Positions 35,343 through 44,030 of a stretch of 48,115 nt of DNA are shown in pieces. A program made the translations under genes and the position numbers. Source of the stretch: Nonlabens dokdonensis (GTDB lineage: Bacteria; Bacteroidota; Bacteroidia; Flavobacteriales; Flavobacteriaceae); contig NZ_MAAX01000124.1 of the NCBI RefSeq assembly GCF_002162835.1, positions 1 to 48,115 on the forward strand. The letters run 5' to 3'. The notes under the pieces were generated by a model. That model was not told the origin of the DNA. It was given only the letters and a program-made list of their open reading frames with translations, and ran no database searches. Each line of letters opens with the position of its first letter. Position 1 is the stretch's first letter.

Positions 35343-35965
35343 CCGTAAATTCTATAAATTGTAAATAGAGCGATGAATAAAGTAAGACCTGCCAAAACAT
35401 AATTTATTTTGCGAGCAAATGTGTTGCTATCAAAAGCAAATTTCTTTATATACTTTATATAGGCAAGCAACATCAAAAATGTTCCTATAGCAGCTCCTAA
35501 GATAAATAAATGAGCCATGGGATAGGTGAACTTGAATAAACCTCGACTTGCTAAAAATGAGCTGAAGCCTATATAAAAAGGAATAGGAAAAATATTGAGC
35601 ACTGATAAAATAATCCCTTGACCGAAAAGCTTAATAGGTGATTTATCAATTTTTTTAACCTCAGGACTACCACTATCAAGCATAGCTCGTATAAAGAAAA
35701 ATATAGATAACCCAATAAATGCGATAACCGCAAATTGCTCCAGCATCAAGAGCGTGTCAGGGTTATCGTTAAGTAATTTTGAAAAAAAAACACCGATATA
35801 AACCTGGCCTATAACAACGATAGAAGCTCCTAGCGCAAACATTACCGCCGCATTTCTAGTTTGCTTAACACTTATCTTAGCAGCTGTTAGGTTAAGTAAT
35901 CCAGGTGGTATAACGCCTATAAAACCTATGGTAAGACCAAATAATAAGTGCAAAACTATACTCAT
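35339..35965 (-). CDS. LysE/RhtB-family amino-acid exporter
   Basis: 208 residues with six predicted membrane helices. The N-terminal helix pair with FIGVIPPGLLNLTAAKI is the LysE family signature (GxxPGP-like, here IPPGLLN). Exports amino acids or related metabolites; the substrate cannot be told. Start overlaps the trmB stop by one base, and the stop overlaps the ATL start by 4 bp. Confidence 0.85.
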   Translation of the reverse strand: MSIVLHLLFGLTIGFIGVIPPGLLNLTAAKISVKQTRNAAVMFALGASIVVIGQVYIGVFFSKLLNDNPDTLLMLEQFAVIAFIGLSIFFFIRAMLDSGSPEVKKIDKSPIKLFGQGIILSVLNIFPIPFYIGFSSFLASRGLFKFTYPMAHLFILGAAIGTFLMLLAYIKYIKKFAFDSNTFARKINYVLAGLTLFIALFTIYRIYG

Positions 35966-36633
35966 TATTTAAGCCTAAATTTTATATAAGTTATTGCCTT
36001 ATCAACTTCTAGATATTGCTTTTCATAAAATGTTTGAGTTCCTGTTACTTCTTCAGGAGACTCGGTATTTGAGTAAATATCGTGATGCGCATATAATATC
36101 TCCTCACCTCTAGCTTGTAACAATCCTAAGGTATAACCATGCATGAACTCAGAATCGGTTTTTAAATTAACAACACCATCAGGCTGTAAAATCGACTTAT
36201 ACTTTGCAAGAAAGTCAGGATTTGTCATTCTGTGTTTAGTGCGCTTGTATTTAATTTGTGGATCTGGAAAAGTGATCCATATTTCTTGTATTTCCGCTTT
36301 CGCGAAAGCGCGATCTACTAACTCAATCTGGGTTCTCATAAAGGCCACGTTATCTAGACCTTCTTCTATTGCTGTTTTTGCACCACGCCAGAAACGCGCT
36401 CCTTTGATATCTATACCTATAAAATTACGTTCCGGATACTTGCGTGCCAATGCCACTGTATATTCTCCTTTACCACATCCTAATTCTAATGTAATAGGGT
36501 TATCATTTCCAAAAAAAGTATTCCACTTTCCTTGATATTTAAAGTCATTTAAAACCTCTTCCCTAGTAGGCTGAATGACATTTTTAAAGGTTTCATTTTC
36601 GTGAAATCGTTTGAGTTTATTTTTACTTCCCAA
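35965..36633 (-). CDS. trmB: tRNA (guanine-46-N7)-methyltransferase
   Basis: SAM-dependent enzyme that makes m7G46 in the tRNA variable loop. 222 residues. Motifs: ITLELGCGKGEYTVALARKY (SAM site), NFIGIDIKGARFWRGAKTA, IWITFPDPQIKYKRTKHRMT (signature FPDPxxKxRHxKRR-type) and LKTDSEFMHGYTLG. Palindrome copy 11 lies within the gene and encodes AFAKA in DRAFAKAEI. First gene of a tightly overlapping operon; -7 box TATATTTG at 36664-36671. Confidence 0.95.
   Translation of the reverse strand: MGSKNKLKRFHENETFKNVIQPTREEVLNDFKYQGKWNTFFGNDNPITLELGCGKGEYTVALARKYPERNFIGIDIKGARFWRGAKTAIEEGLDNVAFMRTQIELVDRAFAKAEIQEIWITFPDPQIKYKRTKHRMTNPDFLAKYKSILQPDGVVNLKTDSEFMHGYTLGLLQARGEEILYAHHDIYSNTESPEEVTGTQTFYEKQYLEVDKAITYIKFRLK
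36295..36310. repeat. 16-bp dispersed palindrome, copy 11 (inside trmB)
   Basis: Exact copy, read on the minus strand as AFAKA (GCT TTC GCG AAA GCG). A different frame from copies 2 and 6. Reverse orientation. Confidence 0.95.
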
Positions 36634-36663
36634 TACAATTATTTAAAGATTACTTAATAGCTA

Positions 36664-36671
36664 CAAATATA
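36664..36671 (-). promoter_or_regulatory. -7 promoter box of trmB
   Basis: Minus-strand TATATTTG, 31 nt before the ATG. Confidence 0.6.
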
Positions 36672-36702
36672 CCTGATTACAAAGTCATTGTATATTTACC
36701 TT

Positions 36703-37812
36703 GTGCAAAAATCTAAAAACATTTTGATAGCGCCTTTAAATTGGGGCCTTGGACACGCCACTAGATGCATTCCTATTATAGATGCTGTACTAGAAAATGG
36801 CGATATACCTATTATCGCAAGTGATGGACAAGCACTGCATTTACTTAAAAAAGAATATGCAACTGCAACATTTATTGAGTTGCCATCATATGATATAGAA
36901 TATGCCAAGGAAGGTGAAAACCTAAAGCTCAAAATGCTAAAAGACTCTCCAAAAATCTGGAAAGCTATTAGGAATGAGCACAAAGTCCTTCATGAGATAA
37001 TTCATGAATATAAAATAGACGGTATTATCTCTGATAATAGGTTGGGTTTGTACAGTAATCTAATTCCATCTGTAATTATCACTCATCAATTGCAGGTGCT
37101 ATCTGGCAGTACTACGTGGCTAAGCACTCAACTACATTTACATTACATAAAAAAGTACGATTATTGCTGGATTCCTGATATAGATGAAGTCGAAAATTTA
37201 ACCGGAAAGCTGTCTCATAATGACGATTATGAAATTGAAAAGGTATACCTAGGACCCTTATCAAGATTTAAAAAAACTGGTTCTTATCAAAAGAAATACG
37301 ACCTTATGGTTCTACTTTCTGGACCAGAACCTCAACGCAGTATATTAGAAAAAAAATTAATAGAAGAGCTCAAGCGATACTCTGGTCAAGTATTATTTAT
37401 TTCAGGAAAGATAGAAGAGGAGCAAAAGGTAACTAAGAAAGGTCATATCACATTTTACAATTATCTATCTACATCTGGTTTACAAAAAGCTTTAGACCGC
37501 AGTGAACTAATATTGAGTAGAAGCGGTTATACTACCATAATGGACCTTCAAAAGTTAGGCAAAAAAGCTTTCTTTATTCCTACACCAGGACAATTTGAGC
37601 AAGAATATCTAGCTCAACTGTTAGAACAGAAAAATATTGTGCCTCAAGCTTCACAAAGTGATTTTAAAATAGAAATGCTAGATCGAGTTGATGATTACAG
37701 AGGTTTATCAAGCATTCAGTCTTCAATGACTTCTATATCTTCTATATTAAAAGCTACTTTTTCAAGTGTGAATGAAAATTCAGATCCTATACCTAATTCA
37801 CTATCTACATAA
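36703..37812 (+). CDS. GT28/MurG-like glycosyltransferase
   Basis: 369 residues from the GTG at 36703 (MQKSKNILIAPLNWGLGHATRC). The TTG start in the ORF track adds five residues from a promoter-like TATTTACCTTG sequence. The GT-B fold is suggested by the N-terminal glycine loop NWGLGHATRCIPII (MurG GxGGH-like), then DGIISDNRLGLYSN, a second Rossmann half (LMVLLSGPEPQRSILEKKL) and the nucleotide-sugar site region SRSGYTTIMDLQKLGKKAFF with TPGQFEQEYLAQ. Acceptor and sugar unknown; probably envelope or glycolipid synthesis. The last 97 bp overlap the end of the convergent phoR gene. Confidence 0.8.
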   Translation: MQKSKNILIAPLNWGLGHATRCIPIIDAVLENGDIPIIASDGQALHLLKKEYATATFIELPSYDIEYAKEGENLKLKMLKDSPKIWKAIRNEHKVLHEIIHEYKIDGIISDNRLGLYSNLIPSVIITHQLQVLSGSTTWLSTQLHLHYIKKYDYCWIPDIDEVENLTGKLSHNDDYEIEKVYLGPLSRFKKTGSYQKKYDLMVLLSGPEPQRSILEKKLIEELKRYSGQVLFISGKIEEEQKVTKKGHITFYNYLSTSGLQKALDRSELILSRSGYTTIMDLQKLGKKAFFIPTPGQFEQEYLAQLLEQKNIVPQASQSDFKIEMLDRVDDYRGLSSIQSSMTSISSILKATFSSVNENSDPIPNSLST

Positions 37813-38804
37813 ACACGCTCGTTGTGCGCTTCAACAATATGTTTAACTATAGATAACCCTAGACCTGAGCCACCTTCCTTGCGAGAGCCAGTTCTATCTA
37901 CCCTAAAAAACCTTTCAAATAGTCTAGGAATATAATCCTTTTTAATTCCTTCACCATTATCTGTAACTCTCACAATAACTTTATTATTGATAAGGTCTTC
38001 AATTGCAACTTCTGTCGTACCATTTTCTTTACCGTACTTTATAGAATTTACTACGAGGTTTGCAACCACTTGAAGGATGCGCTCCTTGTCTGCATGAACC
38101 ATTATCTTGTCCTCGTATTTCATATCAAAGACTAGAGAAATATTATTTTTTGCAGCTTTCATCTCAAATTGATCAAAAACCTGTTCAACTAGTTCTACTA
38201 TATCAAAATCTTCCTTGTCTAAACTCATGTCACCAGCTTCTAACCTGGTAATCATATCCATATCTTTTACAATGTAAGTAAGACGGTCTACTCCTTTTTG
38301 AGCACGTAATAAATACTTCTTACGTATAACTTTATCCTTATGCGCACCATCTATTAACGTGTCTATATATCCTTGAACAGTAAATAATGGTGTTTTGAGC
38401 TCGTGAGAAATATTACCCAGAAACTCTTTGCGATAATTCTCCCTTACCTTAAGGGTCTCAATTTCTGTCTTTTTATTACGGGCAAATCGCTCCACCTGTT
38501 CTTTAAGTGTACGCATATCAGTTGCGATCTCTTGATCTTCAAAATTAGAAGACTCAATTAAAGAAACATCTTCATAAATACGAGCTATCCTTCTGTATAT
38601 AAACCTTTTAACTCGATATTGAATAACAGAAAAACAAATCGTAAAGCTTATCAATAATAACCCTACTAGTATGTAAACCGGTACGGAAATAAGAGCTAAA
38701 TAATCTAATAGCGTGAGTAGTGTAACAAAAACTAGAGAAATATAGATCGAAGATCTAAATGCAAACCGATAACTGTTTTTTTGTGGCGCTTTATTATTTG
38801 ACAT
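37716..38804 (-). CDS. PhoR-type sensor histidine kinase
   Basis: 362 residues. Two close membrane helices (about 18-35 and 42-62) with almost no periplasmic loop, a HAMP-like linker, then HisKA with phospho-acceptor H134 (FLGNISHELKTPL) and HATPase boxes: N (VVNLVVNSIKYG), G1 (VTDNGEGIKKDYI), F (LFERFFRVDRTG) and G2 (GGSGLGLSIVKHI). With the PhoB-like regulator directly upstream (11-bp overlap), this is the phosphate-type pair; the absence of a sensory loop suits sensing through partner proteins. The name phoR is not certain from sequence alone. The gene end overlaps the glycosyltransferase on the other strand. Confidence 0.88.
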   Translation of the reverse strand: MSNNKAPQKNSYRFAFRSSIYISLVFVTLLTLLDYLALISVPVYILVGLLLISFTICFSVIQYRVKRFIYRRIARIYEDVSLIESSNFEDQEIATDMRTLKEQVERFARNKKTEIETLKVRENYRKEFLGNISHELKTPLFTVQGYIDTLIDGAHKDKVIRKKYLLRAQKGVDRLTYIVKDMDMITRLEAGDMSLDKEDFDIVELVEQVFDQFEMKAAKNNISLVFDMKYEDKIMVHADKERILQVVANLVVNSIKYGKENGTTEVAIEDLINNKVIVRVTDNGEGIKKDYIPRLFERFFRVDRTGSRKEGGSGLGLSIVKHIVEAHNERVYVDSELGIGSEFSFTLEKVAFNIEDIEVIED

Positions 38805-39492
38805 ATTTATAACCTACACCTTTGACAGTTTTAAAACTATCATCTCCTAATTTCTCACGCAGTTTTCTAATATGCACGTCTATAGTACGGCCTCCCACGA
38901 TTACCTCATTTCCCCATACTACATCTAAGATTTCTTCTCTTTTAAAGACTTTTCCTGGTTTTGTAGTAAGTAAAGAAAGAAGTTCAAATTCCTTGCGTGG
39001 CAAGATCATCTCTTCTTTTTTGTAAATAATCTTATACTGGTCCCTATCAATTACAAGATCACCTAATTTAGTAATATTACTAGCTGCAGGAGCGGTATTA
39101 TCCTTGCGTCTTAAGAGTGCTTTTACCTTAGAAACGAGTACCCTAGGTTTCACTGGTTTTGTAATGTAATCATCGGCACCAGCGTCAAAACCAGCAATCA
39201 TTGAATAATCTTCACCACGAGCTGTTAAGAACGTTATTACAGTATGGTCCAGTTCACTTATGCGTCTCATTTTCTCACAAGCTTCTATACCATCCATTAC
39301 AGGCATCATGACATCAAGGATGATTAAATCTGGCTTTTTCTTCTTGGCCTTTTTAATAGCTTCTTCTCCGTTTTCGGCAGTATATACTTGATAACCTTCG
39401 TTTTTCAAATTATAACTAACGATTTCTAAAATATCTGGCTCATCATCCACTAAAAGGATTTTGGCTTTGGCGTCTTTCATTTCTTCTTGCAT
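38794..39492 (-). CDS. PhoB/OmpR-family response regulator
   Basis: 232 residues. The receiver domain has the acidic pocket VDDEPD, phospho-acceptor D60 (LIILDVMMPVMDG), switch Thr90 (TFLTARG) and K112 (DDYITKPVKP). A winged-helix DNA-binding domain follows: LPRKEFELLSLLTTKPGKVF, REEILDVVWG and GRTIDVHIRKLREKLGDD, ending KTVKGVGYKYVK. It precedes and overlaps the kinase gene by 11 bp. Probably controls phosphate-responsive genes; this is inferred from the subfamily, not from a visible Pho box. Confidence 0.9.
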   Translation of the reverse strand: MQEEMKDAKAKILLVDDEPDILEIVSYNLKNEGYQVYTAENGEEAIKKAKKKKPDLIILDVMMPVMDGIEACEKMRRISELDHTVITFLTARGEDYSMIAGFDAGADDYITKPVKPRVLVSKVKALLRRKDNTAPAASNITKLGDLVIDRDQYKIIYKKEEMILPRKEFELLSLLTTKPGKVFKREEILDVVWGNEVIVGGRTIDVHIRKLREKLGDDSFKTVKGVGYKYVK

Positions 39493-39608
39493 ATACTTAA
39501 AGTGCTAAGTTAGTAAGATGGTGGTACAACGATTTTAATTCCATGTTAGCTTTAGGTTAACTCAATGTTTTAAAAAATCTAAGTTAAGGAAATAATTTGT
39601 GTTGATCT

Positions 39609-39624
39609 CGCTTTCGCGAAAGCG
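39609..39624. repeat. 16-bp dispersed palindrome, copy 12
   Basis: Exact copy in the divergent gap between the response regulator and the T9SS protein. Full forward flanks (GATCT left, GAA right). Confidence 0.95.
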
Positions 39625-39739
39625 GAACCTCTAACATAATAATCATAACGGCTAATTTACACTATATCAGACCTGTTAAACGCTATGTTATCTTAGTATT
39701 AAATAAAAACATACACTCAGTCAAGACTTAATAATCCCG

Positions 39740-39747
39740 TATATTTG
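39740..39747 (+). promoter_or_regulatory. -7 promoter box of the T9SS protein gene
   Basis: TATATTTGCA, 17 nt before the ATG at 39764. Confidence 0.7.
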
Positions 39748-39763
39748 CAAAAAATCAAACACA

Positions 39764-41518
39764 ATGAAACAAATTTACTTATCAATTTTAATTTTATTTA
39801 CCGCTGCAATCAGTATGAATGCACAAGTAATGTATTCAGAAGATTTTGATGCTGCAAGTGTAGCAGACGGAAGTGGTGTAGAAGGATCTTCAGGTAGTGT
39901 ATTAGTGAACATAGGAGATTATCCTGCCTTAGTAGACTGGACAATCGATGCAAGTGCTGCTGATTTATCTGCAAGCTCTGACTGGGCAAAAACAGATGGT
40001 GGTCAATTCTCTTTCAGAGATACTGACGGTGATATTATTTGGGACTCAGAACTAATTGACATCTCTACGGCAACTGGAGCATTCAACTTCTCTGTGGACG
40101 CATCTAATAACAATGGTGGCTTTGAAGATTCAGATTACCTTGATGTATTATATTCTATCGATGGTGGTGCATTTGTATTAGTACAAGACTGGAACGGTTT
40201 AGGTGATACTACTCATACATTTTTAGGAGAAAAAAATGGTACGGACTGGGATGGAAGCGTTCCTGAAGTGGTAACAGTAAGTGGCCTTACTGGTTCAAGC
40301 ACTTTACAAATAAGAGTGATAGGTAATGTTAATGCTGGTGGAGAACAATTATTCTTTGATAATATTAATGTATTTGAAGGCGCTCCTGCTCCATCTCTAT
40401 CTATCACAAGTCCTACTGATAATGAGGTACTAGCTTCGGGAGATTTTAATGTATCTTTCTTAGTTAACAACTTTATGGTGGCACAAACTGGTGGTGATGG
40501 ATATGTACAGTACTCACTAGATAGCGCTCCTGCTACTGATAAATTTGATACTACTGATATAGCTTTTACTGGCGTAACTTCTGGGCAGCACTCTTTAACT
40601 CTAGAGTTAGTTGATAATACAGGAACTTCACTTACTCCTTCAGTTGTACAAACAGTAAACTTTGAGGTTGCTGGTGCGTTACAAGTACAAGATCTTGCTG
40701 GATTAAGAGCAATCACTCTTCCTTCAACTGATGTGATTACAGTAGCAGGTGAAGTATTTGTTACACACACAGAAAGTTTTAGAAATCAAAAATGGGTTCA
40801 AGATGCTACTGCAGGTGTTCTTATTGATGATAATGCTGGTATAATAACTACTGCAATAGTAAGAGGTGATGGTCTAACTGGAATTACTGGTACCATTAGT
40901 GAATTTAACGGATTATTACAATTCACTCCTACAGCAGATACTGGCGCTCCTACATCTACTAATAACATGCCTGCTCCACAAGTGGTAACTCTTGCAATGT
41001 TAAATACAAATGCTGAAGATTATGAATCTGAACTGGTTCAAATTAACGGTGTTTCTTTTGATAATGCAGATGGAACGGTTGCATTTTCAAATGGGTCTGA
41101 AGAGCCTATTTCTTTAGGTGCTGACGTATTCACTCATAGATCATTATTTAATGTAGACTACATAGGTCTTCCTTTACCTACTGCACCTTCTGACATCGTA
41201 GGTTTTATAACTGAAAGAGCAAATGGTTATTCAGTACAAGCTAGAGATCGTAGTGATGTTTCTACTTTATCAAGCGCATCTATTGAAGCTACATCTTTTA
41301 AAATCTATCCTAATCCTGCAACAGGTAACACGGTAAACATCACTTCTTCTAATGGAGAAGCTGTAAATGTTGTGATTTACTCTACTTTAGGTCAGAAAGT
41401 TTTAACTGCAAATTCAATAACAAATGAAATAAACATCAGTAATTTAGATTCTGGTATTTACATTGTTAAAATAACTCAAGGAACTGCAGCACAAACACGT
41501 AAGTTAGTTATCAAGTAA
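39764..41518 (+). CDS. Secreted multidomain protein with T9SS type A sorting domain
   Basis: 584 residues. Signal peptide MKQIYLSILILFTAAISMNAQ; an N-terminal jelly-roll-like domain (MYSEDFDAASVADGSG to QLFFDNINVFEG, about 22-205); an Ig-like segment (SLSITSPTDNEVLASGDFNV); and a DUF5689/OB-fold-like region (VITVAGEVFVTHTESFRNQK, WVQDATAGVLIDDNA, LVQINGVSFDNADG). The C-terminal sorting domain FKIYPNPATGNTVNITSSNG to RKLVIK directs export through the type IX system and attachment to, or release from, the surface. No catalytic motif recognised, so the function is open. Strong promoter and its own terminator. Confidence 0.85.
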   Translation: MKQIYLSILILFTAAISMNAQVMYSEDFDAASVADGSGVEGSSGSVLVNIGDYPALVDWTIDASAADLSASSDWAKTDGGQFSFRDTDGDIIWDSELIDISTATGAFNFSVDASNNNGGFEDSDYLDVLYSIDGGAFVLVQDWNGLGDTTHTFLGEKNGTDWDGSVPEVVTVSGLTGSSTLQIRVIGNVNAGGEQLFFDNINVFEGAPAPSLSITSPTDNEVLASGDFNVSFLVNNFMVAQTGGDGYVQYSLDSAPATDKFDTTDIAFTGVTSGQHSLTLELVDNTGTSLTPSVVQTVNFEVAGALQVQDLAGLRAITLPSTDVITVAGEVFVTHTESFRNQKWVQDATAGVLIDDNAGIITTAIVRGDGLTGITGTISEFNGLLQFTPTADTGAPTSTNNMPAPQVVTLAMLNTNAEDYESELVQINGVSFDNADGTVAFSNGSEEPISLGADVFTHRSLFNVDYIGLPLPTAPSDIVGFITERANGYSVQARDRSDVSTLSSASIEATSFKIYPNPATGNTVNITSSNGEAVNVVIYSTLGQKVLTANSITNEINISNLDSGIYIVKITQGTAAQTRKLVIK

Positions 41519-41542
41519 TTGATAATACCCTTTCATTATATC

Positions 41543-41574
41543 AAGCGTCGCAATTACATTGCGGCGCTTTTTAT
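41543..41574 (+). terminator. Intrinsic terminator after the T9SS protein
   Basis: AAGCG-t-CGCAA / TTGCG-g-CGCTT hairpin followed by T-rich sequence. The tail runs into the promoter of the next gene. Confidence 0.8.
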
Positions 41575-41575
41575 T

Positions 41576-41583
41576 TACTTTTG
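41576..41583 (+). promoter_or_regulatory. -7 promoter box of the LuxE-like gene
   Basis: TACTTTTG, 17 nt before the TTG start codon, overlapping the T-tail of the preceding terminator. Confidence 0.55.
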
Positions 41584-41599
41584 TTTTTAAATATTTCAT

Positions 41600-42571
41600 T
41601 TGAGATTTTCAGTATTTACGATCGATTCTAAGCAAGCATTTGAAAAAGCAGCTTTAGACATATACCGCTACCAGTTGCAAGAAAATAAGGTATACGGTAA
41701 GTACTGCCGTTTGATCAATAAAACAAACGCAAAATCAATAGAAGACATCCCTTTTCTACCCATTCAGTTTTTTAAGTCTCATAATATTATAAGTACTAAT
41801 AAAACAGCTGAAACAACATTTACAAGCAGTGGTACAACAGGAAGCACAGTTTCAAAACATTATGTGACTGACTTAAATGTTTATGATGCAAGTTTAGACC
41901 ACAGCTTTAGACAGACATATGGCTCGATAGAAGATTATGTTGTTCTAGCTTTATTACCTCATTATCTAGACCGTACCGGATCTTCTTTGGTTTATATGGC
42001 GCAGCGATGGATAAATCAATCAAAAAAACCGGAAAGTGGTTTTTACTTAAATAATCTTGAAGAACTTTCTCAGGTTCTTAAAAACCTTAAAAAGTCAAAA
42101 CAAAAAGTTATTCTTATAGGTGTCACCTTTGCCCTATTACAGCTTGCCGAGCATTATGCGATGCCTTTAGAAAACACCATTGTTATAGAAACTGGAGGAA
42201 TGAAAGGCATGCGTAAAGAAATCGTGAAACCAGAATTACATCAAATTCTCAGAAATGCTTTCCCAAAAGCTAGTATTCAAAGTGAATATGGTATGACAGA
42301 GTTACTTTCACAAGCTTATGCTAGCGATGGTATTAATTTTACCACACCACCATGGATGAAAGTAATCACTCGCGATACAAACGATCCATTTTCAAGAATT
42401 GGTAATGGTAAAACTGGCGGTTTAAACATAATAGACTTAGCAAATTTTAATTCTTGCTCCTTTATTGCCACACAAGATTTGGGCAAATCTTTTCAAGATG
42501 GTACGTTTCAGGTTCTGGGAAGGTTTGATCATTCTGATATTCGTGGTTGTAATTTAATGGCTGTCAATTAA
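41600..42571 (+). CDS. LuxE/PaaK-like acyl-protein synthetase family protein
   Basis: 323 residues; the start is probably TTG (no suitable ATG nearby, and the -7 box is 17 nt upstream). Resembles the adenylate-forming LuxE family: FLPIQFFKSHNIIS, the Ser/Thr/Gly phosphate loop TFTSSGTTGSTVSKHYVTD, IVIETGGMKGMRKEI, and SEYGMTELLSQAYA. The last is the usual YGMTE motif of AMP-forming enzymes. LuxE activates fatty acids; in Bacteroidetes the substrate is not known. It lacks most of the C-terminal lid domain of full acyl-CoA ligases. Monocistronic; terminator shared with tyrS. Confidence 0.8.
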   Translation: MRFSVFTIDSKQAFEKAALDIYRYQLQENKVYGKYCRLINKTNAKSIEDIPFLPIQFFKSHNIISTNKTAETTFTSSGTTGSTVSKHYVTDLNVYDASLDHSFRQTYGSIEDYVVLALLPHYLDRTGSSLVYMAQRWINQSKKPESGFYLNNLEELSQVLKNLKKSKQKVILIGVTFALLQLAEHYAMPLENTIVIETGGMKGMRKEIVKPELHQILRNAFPKASIQSEYGMTELLSQAYASDGINFTTPPWMKVITRDTNDPFSRIGNGKTGGLNIIDLANFNSCSFIATQDLGKSFQDGTFQVLGRFDHSDIRGCNLMAVN

Positions 42572-42595
42572 GAGACAGTTTTTATTTTAATAAAA

Positions 42596-42622
42596 AAAGG
42601 CCGTTTAATAGTAAACAGCCTT
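42596..42622. terminator. Bidirectional terminator between LuxE-like gene and tyrS
   Basis: AAGGC-c-GTTTA-atag-TAAAC-a-GCCTT, with an A-run on the left and a T-run on the right. Confidence 0.8.
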
Positions 42623-42649
42623 CTTTTTATATACTTATTAATCAGTGTA

Positions 42650-43948
42650 CTATTTCAATACCACTAAAAAGTAATTCTTCTTACCTCGTTGCAATAGAAT
42701 CATATTGCCAGCAATCACATCTTCCTCAGATACTACTTTGGAATCATCGATTTTATTTTTATTGATGCTCAAGCTATTTTCTTTTAATGCTCTACGCACT
42801 TCCCCGTTGGACGGTAAAAAACCAGTAGTTTCATTCATAAACTCAACAACCTCAACTCCATTAGAAATTGCGCTTCGTTCAATTTCCACCTGCGGTACTC
42901 CTTCAAAAATTTCTAATAAGGTAGCTTGATCCATTTTACCCCATTGCTCTGGTGTCACTTTCTTAGAAAAAAGTATTTTAGAAGCTTCTACAGCTGTTTC
43001 AAAGGCCTCACGACCGTGAACCATTACGGTTACTTCCTCAGCAAGACGTTTTTGCAATACACGGAATCCAGGATCTTTTTGATGCTCTTCAATTAACGCG
43101 TTACATGTTTCTTGATCTAAGAAAGTAAAAATCTTTATCCAGTTCACAGCATCGTCATCTGTAGCAGTAATCCAGAATTGATAAAACTTATAGACACTTG
43201 TTTTATCTGCATCGAGCCAGATGTTGCCTCCTTCTGTTTTACCAAATTTTGTCCCATCAGCTTTAGTAACTAATGGTGTTGTGAGTGCATAAGCTTTACC
43301 TCTTGCTTTACGGCGTATCAATTCTGTACCTGTGGTAATATTTCCCCACTGGTCAGATCCACCTATTTGTAATTTACAACCTTCATTTTCATAAAGATGT
43401 AAATAATCATAACCTTGAAATAACTGGTAAGTAAACTCTGTAAAACTCATGCCATCACCTTCTCCTGAGACACGCTTCTTTACAGATTCCTTTGCCATCA
43501 TATAATTAACGGTAATATGTTTACCAATATCTCTAGCAAAATCTATCAAACTAAAATCCTTCATCCAGTCATAATTATTCACCAGTTTTGCACGAGTTGC
43601 CTCATCGCCTCCTTCAAAATCAATAAATCTAGAAATTACACTTTTTACTCCAGCAATATTTTTATCTAGAATATCTTGAGTTAGTAAATTGCGCTCTGCA
43701 CTTTTACCGCTAGGATCACCTATCATACCAGTTGCGCCGCCTACAAGAGCAATAGGTCTGTGACCAGCACGTTGTAAATGCATTAATAATATAATTTGCA
43801 CCATGCTTCCTATATGCAAAGAATCTGCAGTAGGATCAAAGCCTATATAACCAGAAACAAGTTCGTTCTGTAACATTTCTTCCGTATCGGGCATGATATC
43901 ATGTATCATACCTCGCCATTCTAATTCCTTTACAAAGTTATAAGCCAT
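42650..43948 (-). CDS. tyrS: Tyrosine--tRNA ligase
   Basis: Class I synthetase, 432 residues. The HIGH motif appears as HIGS ([20 protein letters not shown]) and the KMSKS loop as KFGKTEGG, both normal for bacterial TyrRS. Tyrosine pocket residues are in [14 protein letters not shown] and [11 protein letters not shown]. The C-terminal S4-like RNA-binding domain is at about 365-432 ([15 protein letters not shown]). A -7 box TATATTTG (43968-43975) precedes it, 20 nt upstream of the ATG. Confidence 0.97.
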   Translation of the reverse strand: MAYNFVKELEWRGMIHDIMPDTEEMLQNELVSGYIGFDPTADSLHIGSMVQIILLMHLQRAGHRPIALVGGATGMIGDPSGKSAERNLLTQDILDKNIAGVKSVISRFIDFEGGDEATRAKLVNNYDWMKDFSLIDFARDIGKHITVNYMMAKESVKKRVSGEGDGMSFTEFTYQLFQGYDYLHLYENEGCKLQIGGSDQWGNITTGTELIRRKARGKAYALTTPLVTKADGTKFGKTEGGNIWLDADKTSVYKFYQFWITATDDDAVNWIKIFTFLDQETCNALIEEHQKDPGFRVLQKRLAEEVTVMVHGREAFETAVEASKILFSKKVTPEQWGKMDQATLLEIFEGVPQVEIERSAISNGVEVVEFMNETTGFLPSNGEVRRALKENSLSINKNKIDDSKVVSEEDVIAGNMILLQRGKKNYFLVVLK

Positions 43949-43967
43949 AAGTGTCTTTTTAGCGCTG

Positions 43968-43975
43968 CAAATATA
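43968..43975 (-). promoter_or_regulatory. -7 promoter box of tyrS
   Basis: Minus-strand TATATTTGCA, 20 nt before the ATG. Confidence 0.7.
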
Positions 43976-44030
43976 TGCGTTTGGCTGTTTTTAAACATTT
44001 TTTAAGGCTGGTATTGTTTACTTTTACTGC

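Noticed and set aside
37716-39492. Firm naming as phoB/phoR
   Set aside because: The subfamily fits, but no Pho box or phosphate-transport genes are in the window, so gene symbols are withheld.
40213-40770. 185-residue minus-strand ORF inside the T9SS protein gene
   Set aside because: Shadow of a repetitive, Thr/Ser-rich coding sequence; no signal, no promoter, and the composition mirrors the sense gene.
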